DNA of 64,000 bases, taken from NCBI RefSeq assembly GCF_963576615.1, contig NC_088711.1, positions 8,736,869 through 8,800,868 of the forward strand, written 5' to 3'. The notes beneath the pieces were generated by a model, which saw nothing but the letters and a program-made list of their open reading frames with translations, did no database searches and was not told the origin of the DNA. Origin of the DNA: Watersipora subatra. Taxonomy: Eukaryota > Bryozoa > Gymnolaemata > Cheilostomatida > Watersiporidae. Positions within the stretch are counted from its first letter, which is position 1; each line of letters opens with the position of its first letter. A program made the translations under genes and the position numbers. This document shows positions 13,101 through 24,800 of the stretch, piece by piece.

Positions 13101-14538
13101 AGCAGTGGAAGGAAAAATCAGGTTTCCCTCTTCTTTTGTCAAATATTTAGTTGGAATTGTCTGTCCTTACTTACATCTTCCTTTGGCACGACGATTAAGC
13201 TCATATTGCTTGAAGCATGAATCTCTTTAATTATTGTTTGAAGTTGAAGCAGTGGAAGGAAAAATCAGGTTTCCCTCTTCTTTTTTCAGTTGTATATTTA
13301 CATCTTTTGGGACATCTTTTGTTCAGACCAGTCACTCTCTCCAAATTTATATATTATTATTTTATGTTAATAGCACCGCTTCTAAAAATAACTTTATATT
13401 GAAACATCTGTCTCTGCTAGCAAAGCCTTATATAAAACAAGATAATAGCAGTCAATATTTAGAACCTTTTAGCAAATTAAGCTTCAATATCGCATTGGGT
13501 GTGTTCTTGTTTTGCTATTCACATAACTTATGTGAATATGGAAATACACCTTATTTACAGTAGTAGGCAGTCCTCCATATTTGACAATCAGAGGCTAAGG
13601 TTTGTCTATGTGCAAAAACAAACGCTAACATATGGTAGGAAAACGTGCAAAATGTATTTTATTTCTGCAACCAACGACGCTCATTTATACATTGTTGGCT
13701 AGGTTTTGGCAAAATGCCTCTTCTATTATTCACTGGTTGTGCGGTGTATTTTGGATAATATTACCCTATCAATTTTAGTCTAAAACAATATTTGGCAATG
13801 TTGATGAAACTCCTGGGTTTTATTTGTTGTTCTGATGTAAATTGTACTTCTCTGGAATGCAATGATTTAGCATACCTTTTATGGTTCGATACTAAGTTTT
13901 CACTCTGAAGTTATTAGTGATCAATGTTTGCATTTTTGGAGTATTTCATCAAATTACTCACACTTTGCTTTTCATAGAAAATAAATAATTATTGCTGCAT
14001 TTGTCTTTTATACCTTTAAGTAATATGTTTGAAGGATAAGTTGACAGGTCTGAGCATGTCTGAAGGAAAAGTTGACAGGTCTGAACATGTCCGAAAGATA
14101 ATTTGACAGGTCTGAACATGTCATAAGTATAAGTTGGCAGGTCTGAACATGTCATAAGCATAAGTTGACAGGTCTGAACATGTCACCAAAAGGATAAGTT
14201 GACAGGTCTGAACGTGTCACCAAAAGGATAAGTTGACAGGTCTGAACTTGTCACCAAAAGGATAAGTTGACAGGTCTGAACATGTCACCAAAAGGATAAG
14301 TTGACAGGTCTGAACATATCAGAAGTATAAGTTGCCGCAGAAAGGAATACGAGTATTTTTGATATGCTCACATATTCTTCGCACATCTTCTCAACATAAT
14401 ATTGTCTGATTTTTTGACTTGTCAGTTAATTTTGTAGGTTTGTGGAAGTCTACATGTTTCCTCCTAGTTCTACTGCTACTGCTATCAATAATCTTCGCCG
14501 TCTTCGCTATGGGCTTTGCAGAAGATGTTCTCAACTAG
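4165..14538 (+). CDS. PREB: PREB / Sec12, ER guanine-nucleotide exchange factor for Sar1
   Basis: Coding exons are 4165-4284, 4667-4871, 6403-6611, 6910-6993, 7544-7662, 9941-10111, 11756-11828, 12775-12934 and 14438-14538. All have GT/AG ends and join in frame to 413 codons (human PREB is about 417). PREB loads GTP onto Sar1 at the ER membrane, starting COPII vesicle assembly. Residues 26-38 form a glycine-rich loop (GGGGG..ATGVPN) matching the Sec12 potassium-binding loop near the Sar1 contact. WD40-like blades follow, for example SHLLTAGADGCIRMWK near 123-138, the DGKLLLWD stretch encoded at 7562-7585, and GRYLAVGSMEGDVAVF. A single hydrophobic helix at about 387-407 (CFLLVLLLLLSIIFAVFAM) is the C-terminal membrane anchor, followed by a short lumenal tail. 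The start is the first ATG before the glycine loop, in a CC-ATG context. A polyadenylation signal AATAAA lies at 14703. Introns 2, 5, 6 and 8 carry repeats. A nuclear transcription-factor role is reported for mammalian PREB, but nothing here tests it. Confidence 0.95.
5047..6132. mobile_element. TA-flanked inverted-repeat DNA element, about 1.09 kb, no transposase
   Basis: The ends GGGGAGGGTGGAGCACATCG and, read on the other strand, GGAGAGTGGGGCACGGTGCA form imperfect terminal inverted repeats of about 24 bp. TA flanks both sides (5045-5046 and 6133-6134). Inside, the motif CAACGTGCCCC or a close variant recurs near 5228, 5752 and 6098, together with the related CAACTTGCCCC, so the subterminal region is repetitive. 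There is a C10 run at 5641-5650. No transposase frame is seen, so it is non-autonomous. It lies in PREB intron 2. The TA target suggests a Tc1/mariner-type or related mobiliser. Confidence 0.75.
8290..8545 (-). mobile_element. tRNA-like SINE-type repeat, copy 1
   Basis: On the minus strand, 8450-8365 reads as a tRNA-like head with an A box (TAGCGCAGATGG) and a B box (GTTTCAAATCC). A body follows, ending in CATTATAGTAAAGATT near 8300. Related copies are at 12262-12530 and 23580-23757. The sequence at 8455-8545 (TTATTCCCTGT...CTCTCACAACACGCTAGACT) is also shared with the second copy, so the repeat unit extends past the tRNA-like part. PREB intron 5. Confidence 0.6.
8785..9528. repeat. 15-bp minisatellite, about 49 copies
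   Basis: Tandem array with consensus GGTATAATGACAGCG. The left two-thirds mostly have GACAGCGGGTATA, while from about 9290 rightwards the unit becomes ACAGCAGGTATAACT. Because the unit length is a multiple of three and lacks stops in several frames, long frames open on both strands (for example NDSGY and TAGIM repeats). These are artefacts of the repeat and not genes. PREB intron 5. Confidence 0.93.
10195..11086. mobile_element. TTAA-flanked long-inverted-repeat element, family A copy 1
   Basis: The ends are AGGTTGACTTGCAACAAAAT and its inverted counterpart. The inverted arms run about 175 bp (about 10195-10370 and 10922-11086). The left flank is TTAA (10191-10194) and the right flank is GTAA (11087-11090), probably a decayed TTAA target duplication. 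The interior has no transposase frame. Three relatives lie at 19599-20217, 38563-39445 and 44064-44970. TTAA targets are typical of the piggyBac group, but the end sequence is not the usual piggyBac CCY start, so the superfamily is uncertain. PREB intron 6. Confidence 0.88.
12262..12530 (-). mobile_element. tRNA-like SINE-type repeat, copy 2
   Basis: It shares the TTTACTATAATAAGAG end and the TTATTCTCTGTACTTTAT...CTCTCACAGTACACTAGACT block with the copy at 8290-8545. A degraded tRNA-like segment, including GAGTTGGAGTCTC on the minus strand, lies between them. PREB intron 7. Confidence 0.55.
12992..13282. repeat. 147-bp tandem duplication
   Basis: Bases 12992-13138 are repeated almost without change at 13139-13282 (both begin TCAAATATTTAGTTGGAATT). 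The near-identity shows a recent duplication. It starts 58 bp after the exon 8 donor of PREB and does not touch coding sequence. Confidence 0.93.
14035..14335. repeat. 31/34-bp minisatellite
   Basis: About nine units built on AAGTTGACAGGTCTGAACAT. The first four units are 31 bp and end in variants of CTGAA, CCGAA or CATAA. From about 14160 the units are 34 bp and end in CACCAAAA. It sits about 100 bp before the last PREB exon, in intron 8. Confidence 0.9.
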
Positions 14539-14702
14539 CTGCCTTCTGATCTGAAGTACTACATGAGGAGACAAATACTAAAAAAATCAATGAATCAGCA
14601 AATCTTTAAAATTCATAGTCAAGTATTTTTCGTTTTTACCCTTCCATTCGTTTTAAAATATGAAGCCATTCCAACTTTTGTTCGTTTTATTTTAAATGAT
14701 GG

Positions 14703-14708
14703 AATAAA
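14703..14708 (+). terminator. Polyadenylation signal AATAAA, PREB
   Basis: Canonical hexamer 165 bp after the PREB stop codon, followed by a T/G-rich stretch (TTTATGTGCTTGTTGC). Confidence 0.55.
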
Positions 14709-15106
14709 TAATAAGCATGACCCAGCTTTATGTGCTTGTTGCTAAGTAGGTTGGGATTTAGTCCACCCTACCTGAGTTATAAGATTTTGTCATAAACATT
14801 CCTTGTTGCCATCATTTGAAATACATTCGAATGACTTTAACGTCGAAGCAAAATCATTTCATTTTCTGAGCAGCTTTGTTATTTGCGCCGATGTTTGAGA
14901 GCATCATGCATATAAGCATAAATAGGGCAGTAAGCTTGTTTGTAGCTGATCATGAAAAGCTAACAGGCTGTATTGTAGAGTTACTCTGATACCGCAGCAT
15001 CTGATAGTTTATGCAAAGCATTAAATTGGTCAGATATAGAGAGGTAAAAATACATCTAGATCAGAACTCTCAGTGTAATTTGCTTTTATGTAATTATATA
15101 CGGTTA

Positions 15107-15282
15107 TATATAAATATATATATACACATCATTTATATATTACATGTACATGTATATACATGTATGTATACAGACACTATGTATATATCACTATATCTAT
15201 GTGTGTATATATACACATATATTATGTGTATATATACACATGTGTGTATATACATGTACACATACATGTATATGTATATAAA
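15107..15282. repeat. TA/TG/CA microsatellite cluster
   Basis: Interrupted runs of ATATATACACAT, TGTATATACATGTA and related steps. They open short spurious frames. Similar tracts lie at 16379-16433 and 17636-17760. Confidence 0.85.
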
Positions 15283-15529
15283 TTTGGTAAGAAATTTATT
15301 AAAATTTGACTAAGCAAAAAATTACTATAAGTTTCATATTACACAAAAGGTGTGTAACACTCATCAGATAAAATGCTTAGTGAGGACTATACACAAAATT
15401 CTGCTTTAGCTGGTAAACTGAAATAAAAGCTCAGGTATTAAAAGCTAGATAGATAGTGTCTATTATGTAATGCTATTTCGTAAAAGATGTTTCTTAGAAT
15501 GTCTACACGTAGATATTAGCTCACTACGT

Positions 15530-15935
15530 TTGTTTAGAGTTGCCTTCTCAGGTCTGTAAATGATGAAATATTTTCCCAAAGTACATAATTTGCAATTTCC
15601 GCTGTTTTTAGAGTAAGGCTTGGCGTGTGATAAAATCTTCCAGACTATGTGGTAGTCAGTGCTGCTTTCTTTGAGGTCCCATATGTAGCTGCTTAGCTCG
15701 GTAGAGTGGCGTTTAGAATGTCCTTGAATGTCGATTTGTGAAGGTTATATCTAGTTTTGAAGCTGTTTTCGGTTAGCCCTACATATGTGGCTACAGGTTT
15801 TTGTTATCAGTTGTTGTTACGCTTGCTTGGTATATCACTGATTATGCTAGACAATTGTCTGGTAATGGACAGGTGTTCTTATTTCTGCAATTGCAGCCAA
15901 GATTAGCTGTTTCTTGATTGTTCAGTGATAGTAGC
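15530..15935 (-). mobile_element. Penelope-like element fragment (GIY-YIG region), degraded
   Basis: Minus-strand translation gives pieces typical of the C-terminal part of Penelope-like retroelement proteins: a cysteine-rich stretch (CNCRNKNTCPLPDNC), then YVGLTENSFKTRYNLHKSTF, which matches the GIY-YIG-associated YxGLT..xFKxRxxxH pattern, then an ending like NYVLWENISSF. Only the 3' end of an element is present and the frame is clearly broken, so this is an old fossil. The attribution rests on remembered family sequence. Confidence 0.65.
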
Positions 15936-16282
15936 TTCTGATTGTGAGAGTTGATAGCCTGTTTCACATATATGTATGTATATGCATACAAGATAGATGC
16001 TTGGCATCGCCCGGGTATTAAAAATCAGCCTATAAACAATGAAGGGTAATGTAGTTGCCGGCCACTTGCTATTAGCCTGGCACATTGCTGATGAATAATT
16101 TGAGTAAGCTTACTAATAAGAGCTAACTACTTGCTCTCACGATTGAGCGCGTAAAATTACGCCACTGCCCTCCATGACGTGTCATAACGGAGAGCTGGAG
16201 CGTATTTTTACCCATATAACGACATACATGTACATAACGTACATGTTCATATACATACATGTATATCACCTATCACCAAGCT

Positions 16283-16433
16283 CATGTGGCTTAATTGGTA
16301 AGGCATTAGATTGGTGAAAGGGAGAGTCCAAGATAAAATCTGCTGCGATACAAATTCTTTGTTCCAAGATTTTAATAGCTGTGGCTAGACATACACATAT
16401 ACACACACAAACTTTAGGAAATATATATATATA
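16283..16433 (+). mobile_element. tRNA-like SINE fragment next to a microsatellite
   Basis: The segment TGTGGCTTAATTGGTAAGGC resembles a tRNA A box. It is followed by AAATCTGCTGCGATAC and a CA/TA tail. A related arrangement (tRNA-like head, GCAGCAGATTTTTCATTCC, then a TA tail) occurs at 17763-17930. Confidence 0.45.
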
Positions 16434-17640
16434 CTAGCTGTGCTACCCGGTGTGTCCGAGTAATAAAGTCTGAACAGAAAATTGATTTGTATTTAACATA
16501 TAACACCATTTGCCATTCTAACTTTCAAACTACATATCATGAGAGAAATGCTTTGTGTAGTTAAAATAAATTAGGAGAGAAAATGAAAGCAACTAAAGGT
16601 TTTCAACCTTTGTCAAACAACTGTAACTTAAAACTTCATATCATGGGGAAATGGTTTTGTGTAGAACAACTAAATTGAAAATGAATAAACCAACTGTAAA
16701 AGTTTTCAAACAGCTGTAAGTTTAAAATTTCATAGCTTGAAAGAAGTGTTTTGTTGAAATAAATTGGAAGGAAAAATAAAAATTTAAAGGTGTTTAAATG
16801 TGAACCCATTAGAGAGTAATGGCTAAATATAGTTTATTTTGCTATGATTACAATCAAATTATTTGGTATACAATTATATGATTTCAGTTCGTTTTAGCGT
16901 TGGCATGCAAAAACTAGCATGCGAAAATTTCGTAGGTTATAGATGTACATAGAGTGGTATAAAAACCCATAGTCATTATCTAATGCAATCACCTTGTAAA
17001 AATCATCATACCTACTAAGGTATCATCAGGTGCCTACTATGACTTTGGTTCATTTTGTGGTATGATCTGCAAGATATAACATTACAATGAACTAACTTAC
17101 CTTTGAGACAGACGTGCAACCTAAATGCTGAATTTAACTTAGACAAATTTAATTTACTAAACGCATACTTGAAGGAAGTTTTAGTATGTATTTTAGTAAA
17201 CCTCAAACTTTTAACAGAGATTTTATCATTTACGTTAGTTAATCGTGTTTATTATAATGGATACGAGATATACTGGATAACGGAAAACTGGCCATGGTGA
17301 GTTCAGGGACGTGTATTTTTAATAATATATATAATCGGTACACTAATCGGCAATTTTCAAGTTCGAAATAAATTATTGTTGATTTCGTGGGCCGAACAAA
17401 TTTGCCCTAACGATAAAAGACGAAGAAGCTTCGCGTTGCATATACTTAGGTCCCAAAATATTTCGGTGTAATTGTTCGCGTGAGAAGAATTGGCTTTGAC
17501 CCCAGATATCGTAATTGAACCTTACGAGAAATCTTTCTTAACAGGGGCATCAATAACGCGTGGCCGCATCAGTAAAATAATAGCTATAGCCGGTATGACA
17601 GACAGACATACTTTGAAAAATGTATTAATAGATGTAGACA
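16430..17640 (+). mobile_element. Interspersed repeat beginning CTAGCTGTGCTACCCGGTGT, family undetermined
   Basis: The left end follows an AT microsatellite with CTAGCTGTGCTACCCGGTGT. The right end contains ATAGCCGGTATGACAGACAG and again runs into a TA microsatellite. I remember this pairing of ends from other invertebrate genomes but cannot place it in a superfamily. Between 16500 and 16800 the sequence holds about three diverged copies of a block of about 115 bp (CTTCATATCATG...TTTTGTGTAG). No coding frame. Confidence 0.45.
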
Positions 17641-17762
17641 TACATATATATAAACATATGTATACGTACATAAAATAATACCCATGTGTATATTTGCATG
17701 TGTATGTATACACGCATGTGAATATATACATATATGTATATATATATTTACATACATGTAAA

Positions 17763-17930
17763 TGTAGCCACTTGGCCAAGTAGATAGGATGTCTGCCTGC
17801 AGGCCTGAAGGATTCGAGCCTAAATCCAGTGCGCAGCAGATTTTTCATTCCTAAAACTTTACCACTCTAACTGGACAAATAAACGACAGACCAACAAACA
17901 CTGATATATGTATATAGAAGATAAAGGTAA
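17763..17930 (+). mobile_element. tRNA-derived SINE copy
   Basis: Bases 17766-17825 are tRNA-like, with an A box region (TGGCCAAGTAGATAGGA) and a good B box (GGATTCGAGCC). A short body with GCAGCAGATTTTTCATTCC and a TATATG tail follow. It has no clover-leaf 3' stem, so it is not called as a functional tRNA. Confidence 0.6.
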
Positions 17931-18809
17931 CTTCTCAATGTGGTAGGTAAAGGTCTACAGAGCAAGGCTACATCCTATTGCCAGAGGATTGTTAAACATC
18001 AATGCTATACAGTATATACTACTACTATATATGCACTGGCAGCTTGGACTAAAGATACCCTGGCGGGTTGAGATAAATGTATTTGTAATCCTTGTGAGTT
18101 GTTGACCCTTTTAGCTTTTTAATAGCAAAAACATGCTGAGATAATGGCTCAATGAATCTATCTTGGCTCATTTACATTGCTATACAATGGAATAATTGTG
18201 GTCATATTCATTACATCAGTTAAAGTATGCCTGCTTGAACTTTGAAGCGCTTGCAAAAATACATGTACTATTGGTTAAAATGCTAGCATGCTTTAGGATC
18301 ATGATTGTGGGAGAGATCATGATGTGTAACGTAACGATTACAAGCCGACTTCAAGTATCTTATAATAGTAAGTTACCAGTTGTAGTGATTAGCCCAAGTT
18401 ATTCAAATTAGCCAATTTGCTAATTTTGCCATTGACTGAATAGTCAACTTAGCCAATGGCAACTACATTACCTGCCACTGTTTATAAACTGTTTCTTATT
18501 ACCTGTGCAACGCCCGCCATTCAACTAGTTACAGTACATATATGGACAGGCAGGGTAGGTGTTTATCGTCTTTATTCAAACATCAACAAAAAATTCGGCA
18601 CCTCATGCACTGAGCTGAGGTAGAAAAACACTGATAAAGTGCACATTTCTGTACATGATCATATTGTACATTCATTAAAAATATAGAACATAACTAATAT
18701 TGCATATGGCAAGTGGCAAGTACATGTAGAACTACGAAAACAAGGATTAAAACTCCATGTAGCAAAAATAGAGCTCTTTGCACAAAAGCAAATTTAAAAT
18801 TTATCATGT
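17931..18809. other. Intergenic sequence between convergent PREB and GPC1-type genes
   Basis: No coding frame or repeat was recognised. The part near 18810 should be the 3' flank of the minus-strand gene. Confidence 0.45.
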
Positions 18810-18815
18810 TTTATT
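18810..18815 (-). terminator. Polyadenylation signal AATAAA, GPC1-type gene
   Basis: Minus-strand AATAAA 44 bp past the stop codon of the acyltransferase-type gene. Confidence 0.5.
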
Positions 18816-18858
18816 TGTAAATTAAGGCGTGCATAGCACATTATGGCAATTTTAGAAA

Positions 18859-21800
18859 TTACTCATTGGTGACACCCAAACCTCGCTTGGCGAAGACATC
18901 GATATAAAAGCTGGCACCATTGTATATGGCAATGGCATAGAGTAATATTATGTATACAGTGTGGGCTATCTGGTACTCATAGCATAGTCTTGCTACCAGT
19001 ATGCTGATCATTCCATAGAGTAAATTGAACAAGAGCCAGGATAGCTTCACCTTTTTCTGCCTGAAAGAAATAATGCAAACAGTTCTATCATTCTCATTCG
19101 GTCGTTTTTCCTATATCGATGTACAACTCTTTCACAAGGCGCTATCAGTATGCCTTTAAACAAGAAGTGATTATTTGCTACTTATGGAAATGTAAATAAA
19201 ATGAAGCAAACTGCCAACAGAAAATGTTTATATTACTGCCTGATTACGTAACAAATATGATACAAAATACAGTGGGTCTCCGCCATACGACATTAATTCG
19301 TTTTCCGGTGTTGGGATCGTAAGGCGAACATGTCATGATGTGATGTCATGATGTCAACATGTGATTATGATCTGTAATAACATGAAACATTACTATGTAC
19401 AGTACTGTATGGAGCTTTTGTCTCCGGGACAGACGTAAAGGCTAATGGCGGTGTGAAAGAAACTTGACAGCAACGTGTGTGATACACTAGACTTTTGTGA
19501 CGCTACGTAGTATAACAAAAACTTTGAATTTAACTTAAATGAATTTACATTACTAAACGCACACTTAACGCTAAGTTGTAATCATTTAATAAACTTAAAG
19601 GTTGACTTGCAAAAAATTCATGTTACAGTTATTTGGTATCAAAAGGTTCACCATGTCTTACTCTGCTGTGTTGTAGGTGCAAAATATGTGGAAATGTGAT
19701 TACAAGCTCTTAAAAGCTCAAAAACGAATGGTTAATCGCAGCCATCACAAAAACGCCGTAGATTGGAATCCCTTTATTCCATTTATTTCATTTAGAGGGT
19801 AATATGCACTCCTTCAAGCTAAGGTTAAGAAGTTAAACGAATTTTTACGATAAGTTTTGAGATATCAGTGCTCAAAGTTGCAGCATTACAATAATGATGA
19901 AATAGACGCGTAAGGACAATAGACATGGTTTTATTGAATGCGTCAAGTATATTAGTAAAAATATTTTGACGAATGAGGTTGCATGAAAGTGTAAACAGAA
20001 GCCATCGTGTTCAATTACGTCCCATTTGAACCATTTTGGAAAGGGATTCCAATCTACGGCGTTTTCGTGAAGGCTGCGATTAACTGTTTGTTTTTGAGCT
20101 TTTAAGAGCTTGTAATCACATTTCCACATATTTTGCACCTACAACAAAGCAGAGTAAGACATGGTGAATCTTTTGATACCAAATAACTGTAATGTGAATT
20201 TTGTTGCAAGTCAACCTTTAAGTTTGTCGTCGTCTTAATTTTTTATTATCCGTTTTCGGCTTGATGCTTTTTGCTTCGCTTTCGCTATAACTTTTAGCCA
20301 GCCTTGTTAAATCATTTTCAGACTTATTCGTCAAAACAGACCGAGCGATGCTGTTCTCTAAAGCAGCCTTTTGCATAATTACCCATTTAATGGCCAATTG
20401 TTGATGTCATATGGCGAGAAAAATGCCGTAAAAAGGGGTTGGAAAAACTTCGTACTCCACTTTGTAAGGCAAAAAAACTGTTTGGCAGAGATGCCATAAC
20501 CCGGGGCCACTGTAAATGTAACTGAACAGACAACTCTAATGTACTCACTTGGTGATGCGACCACCCAGAGTTAGTATATGGTATATTGCTGATTTCTTAT
20601 TACTGCTCAGCCATCTGTAGCTGGTTAAATATTTGGGGTCCTTAAAGCAAAGGTTTTCTATGACCATGTATAAAATCTGCAACAGAGGAGGTATATGCAG
20701 GTAAGTTTAAAGAACCATACTAAATATCTTATTCACAAAAATACCTAGCTCTGAGTCCATTCCCCAGACTATGCATGTTTCTGTAAAAATACAAAATTTA
20801 CTTATTACCCGTTATATTAATATTGAATAAAGCTTATAAATAATTTTTATGTTTATCATGTTTAGTCATTGCGATGATTGAGTCATAAGTCTCTGTTGAG
20901 GAGTTGCCTGCCGATGTATGGGAAGACAAGACACGCATTAGTATTAATGCTAATCAAAGGCATGTTATTATGTATTCCTGTACTCATTGATTTCATGAAT
21001 GTTAAATTTTAATGAGAGTTAAAATGCATAAAAACAATATTTAGCTTTGAGAAGATTTTGGAAACTAGACAATGCAGCACGTTATAACTTGCGCTAATGA
21101 TTATAGAGTGAGAAGAAATTCCAGCTCATTCAAAATGTGTGCTGATCATCTAGCTCATGCTGAAATGTGCTAATGGTAAAAGAAGAAAGACTAGCTTTAC
21201 GAAAATTTACATCCCATTTTTAGTTGACAATCCAAGCTAAAAGTGGAGATTTATAATCATCATAACACTGGTTAAAAATAGTTCTACTTTATAACAATAG
21301 AAACAAACTATCGCAAAATGCTCAATGTTTTGATTGCAATAACTCTATGGGGCTAACATATAAATTATGTGATCTACTTAAAATTTCAAAAAAATGAAAA
21401 TTGGCTCAGCTGATATAGCGGTTGAGGCAGAAACCTGACAGCCGACTTGGCCAAAATTTTATCGATCAACAGTATATTTATATACATCTCACATAAGGTC
21501 TACTTCGCTAGTTATCCTCTCTGTACTTACAGTGTGTATTATATACCAACAAAGGGGAATAGCCACGATCCAAAACCAGCTTGGATCGACATTTGGCACG
21601 TAGGCAGCCATTGTGCTATTTGTACTCTCGTACATAGATATGTCTGCAAACGTGTGATTGGGATGGAAGTACCAGAACTTGGATGTATCCTCTGGGTACC
21701 ACTTGAGCCTGCACAAAGTGAGTAGATGTGACAGCGTGAATTGTATGATAATAAAGGCTAGTGAGAGGTACCACAATGCTGAACATGGCCGATTTGTGAC

Positions 21801-24800
21801 ACATAAAAAATGAGTGAAAATAAAATTTATATACGATCTCATGAATACAATTTTTAACATAATATTTGGAGAGGAAGTCTTTAAATTTAACCAGTTTATA
21901 GATCCTTTATTTATGACTCTGCATTTATATACTGTATAGAACTACAGTAATAACTTGATATACGAGTGTCCCGAAATATGATAAAGTAGGAATACAAGGA
22001 AAATTCCGAGCAAATTTTTGCCTTGAAATATGAGACAAATTTGAGATACAAGCATACAAGACAGTTCCTGATGCGGTAGACGAGTATGCGAGAAGCCGCT
22101 TACGGGAACAGCATCACTTAGTCTTTCTGGCCGGATCAAAAAGGATTTAAAATGGTCAGCTAAAAGTGAAGATGAAAGCAAGGAAGAAAGAGCCAAGATG
22201 GAACAAAAAAGAAAACGAAAACAAAAAACGGATTAATGTGCTTCAAATTATTTTTTATAAGAAAAATTGACTTGAGATACAAGTGAATTGACATATGAGC
22301 TCGGTTCCGAAATGCATGAAGCTCATATCTCAAGGTAATGCTGCAGTCGTGAACTTCCTTAGACCCAATGGGTAATTTCAGTAAGTAGTAAAGTATTGAC
22401 ACTATAGCCGTTACTTACAGGTATACTGCGAGATTTGGTATAAGATGTATGTAAGCTGATGTCATTCTGTCATAATCGTGGAAGACAATAGAGTTACGAA
22501 AGACGAGCACTGCTATAGCCACAGGACCAACGATGACTCCGAACACCACACCAAACAAAGCTTCATATCTTGGAAGCGCCCTACAAGTTTGATATTCCAA
22601 GTTCAATAATAATATAATAGTTTCAATATAATATAATAGTTCAATAATAATTCCATAAAGCATAAATGCCAATGTAGCAAACAAAATAATGATTCGAGCT
22701 ATTTGAGATTGATATAAAGTTAATTTCACTAAATCTTCCATCTACCGTTTAATCAATTAATTGGCTAAAATAAACAATATCTGCACACAAATTTTGCATG
22801 GAGGATTGGAGTCGGCTGCTCTTCAATTGATGAAAATACTAAGGGACTGGAGATCACGGAAAAAAAATCAATTTTTTGGTACAAAGATAACATCAGGACA
22901 AATTTGTATTCTGGCTGTTTTAATCTCTATTCAGCATATTTGGTATTTGTAACCAGGTCTTTGAGCAATACATAGTAAAACTACAAGTAAAAGCAGCTGA
23001 GGAATGCCTCTTCATGGAATGAAAACTCCTATAAAGCAGAAAGTACAAATCATCTAATAGACAACAATAGTGAAAACTGAGTAGAACTCAAAAGCCTAGA
23101 TGAAGGCATGTCATAAACCAAGGCATCTTAATCTACCCACAATACAGCTTGGTTTAGCGAGCTAAGAGCTCATATAAAATTCTGCTCCACAAGTGCCTCT
23201 TACTTCAATTTGTGTGCTGTACTAGGAGTGAGCTGAGGATGCGAGTTACTCACCAGCAGAACACAAGAAGTACGACATTGGCTACGTAGCAGAAGTCTAA
23301 ACAGTAGAGTTGCCAGTGACTTTTCCTGCAAATAAAAAAGAGCAAGGTTATTGTTTTTACATACAAGTCTGGATAAGTTGTCAACACAAACCCTATTCCG
23401 GTTGAAAGAGGTTTTTTTGACTTGATTCTTGCATGCCATAAAAATCCTACACACTCGCAAAAACATCGCATAGCGATTATAAGCTTATAAAACCTACGTG
23501 TATGCAACACACTGAGTTACTGAATGTGGTACTAAACCAGTTTTTTCTTATCGCATGCTACTACCCTAGCAGTCTGTTACAGCGGGAGAGATCGGCACAC
23601 GTACTCGCTGACTGCATATTTATTCTAAACCATAGAGGGCGAACAATTGGGACAGGTGGTAGTGTGTGGGTTAAAATCCCATACAATGCAATCTTTTTTC
23701 AACCTCCCATTGTGGCTTAGAATAGACCAACGGGCAAGACTCTTATTATAGTAAAGATTAGCCAATGGCATTGCTGCCAGAGTAAACATTGGAAATAAAG
23801 CAACAACAAGAGTGTTACAAAGACTGCCTCTACAGACAGCGAATAGTGGTAGAACTCCAGTTCTGGTAAAAAAGATTTCAACCAACCAGAATACGAATCC
23901 TGCGACTGCACAAACTTACTTCCTAGAAAGTTCTTCTATGGTTAGTAACCAAGGGGTGAAATTTGTGCCAAAAGCTGAGTAAATCTCACATAATGGTTAA
24001 AGAGCGAACAATGTTAAATTTACAGAATTTTGATAATTTTAACATATTTCACATATAGTCTAAGTAATATTGCTGAGACTAGCTAATGCGTATTTGCAAA
24101 CTGAATTAGAGCAATGAACAAGGCAGAGATAACCTAAAAAATTGGACCTAAGCCAGCAAGAGAACTTTGGACCCAAGGCAAACTTTGCTCTTGTCAATAC
24201 GAAATGAAGCTTGAACTGAGATTACGAATAACCCAACAATATTAGGATAACAATCTGACATTGCTTTTCTACTCATTGTTTCTCTTCATTCTCTATGTCT
24301 AGTGTCTATGTCTAGTGTCTGTGCCTTGGCTGACAACCTGCCAATAACTACTCGTTCAATATTTATTCAAGACACTAGAATACGGCTGTAATAATGCATT
24401 TTTTGCCAGTTTTTTTACAATAAGTAATTATTACAGATTACAATAATGTTAGTGTATAATAGTAACAATACCAGTGATCAAACAGACTAAAAAACAACTC
24501 AAACATATTTGTAATAAACGTCTTATCTCATCGACTGATAAAATACAAAGATTCCGGAATGCTGTTAGATCAGCTGGCAATATTTATCTGGTAGTTGTAC
24601 AAAGGTCAACTACTGCAGTCGTATGTCACACATACACAAAGGAGTATTTTATGGGATGGGGAGTAACATGAGAGTTTAAAAAACTGAGAAACACTAAATT
24701 TTTACATTTTGAGTTATGCTAGAACTACTGCATGTTTTGATTAGCCAACCGAGACCTACCATTTAATACTGCTGAAGATCAATATTTATAGCTGCCTTTG

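Noticed and set aside
17763-17835. Possible tRNA gene
   Set aside because: A and B boxes are visible, but the acceptor stem does not close and a SINE-like body follows.
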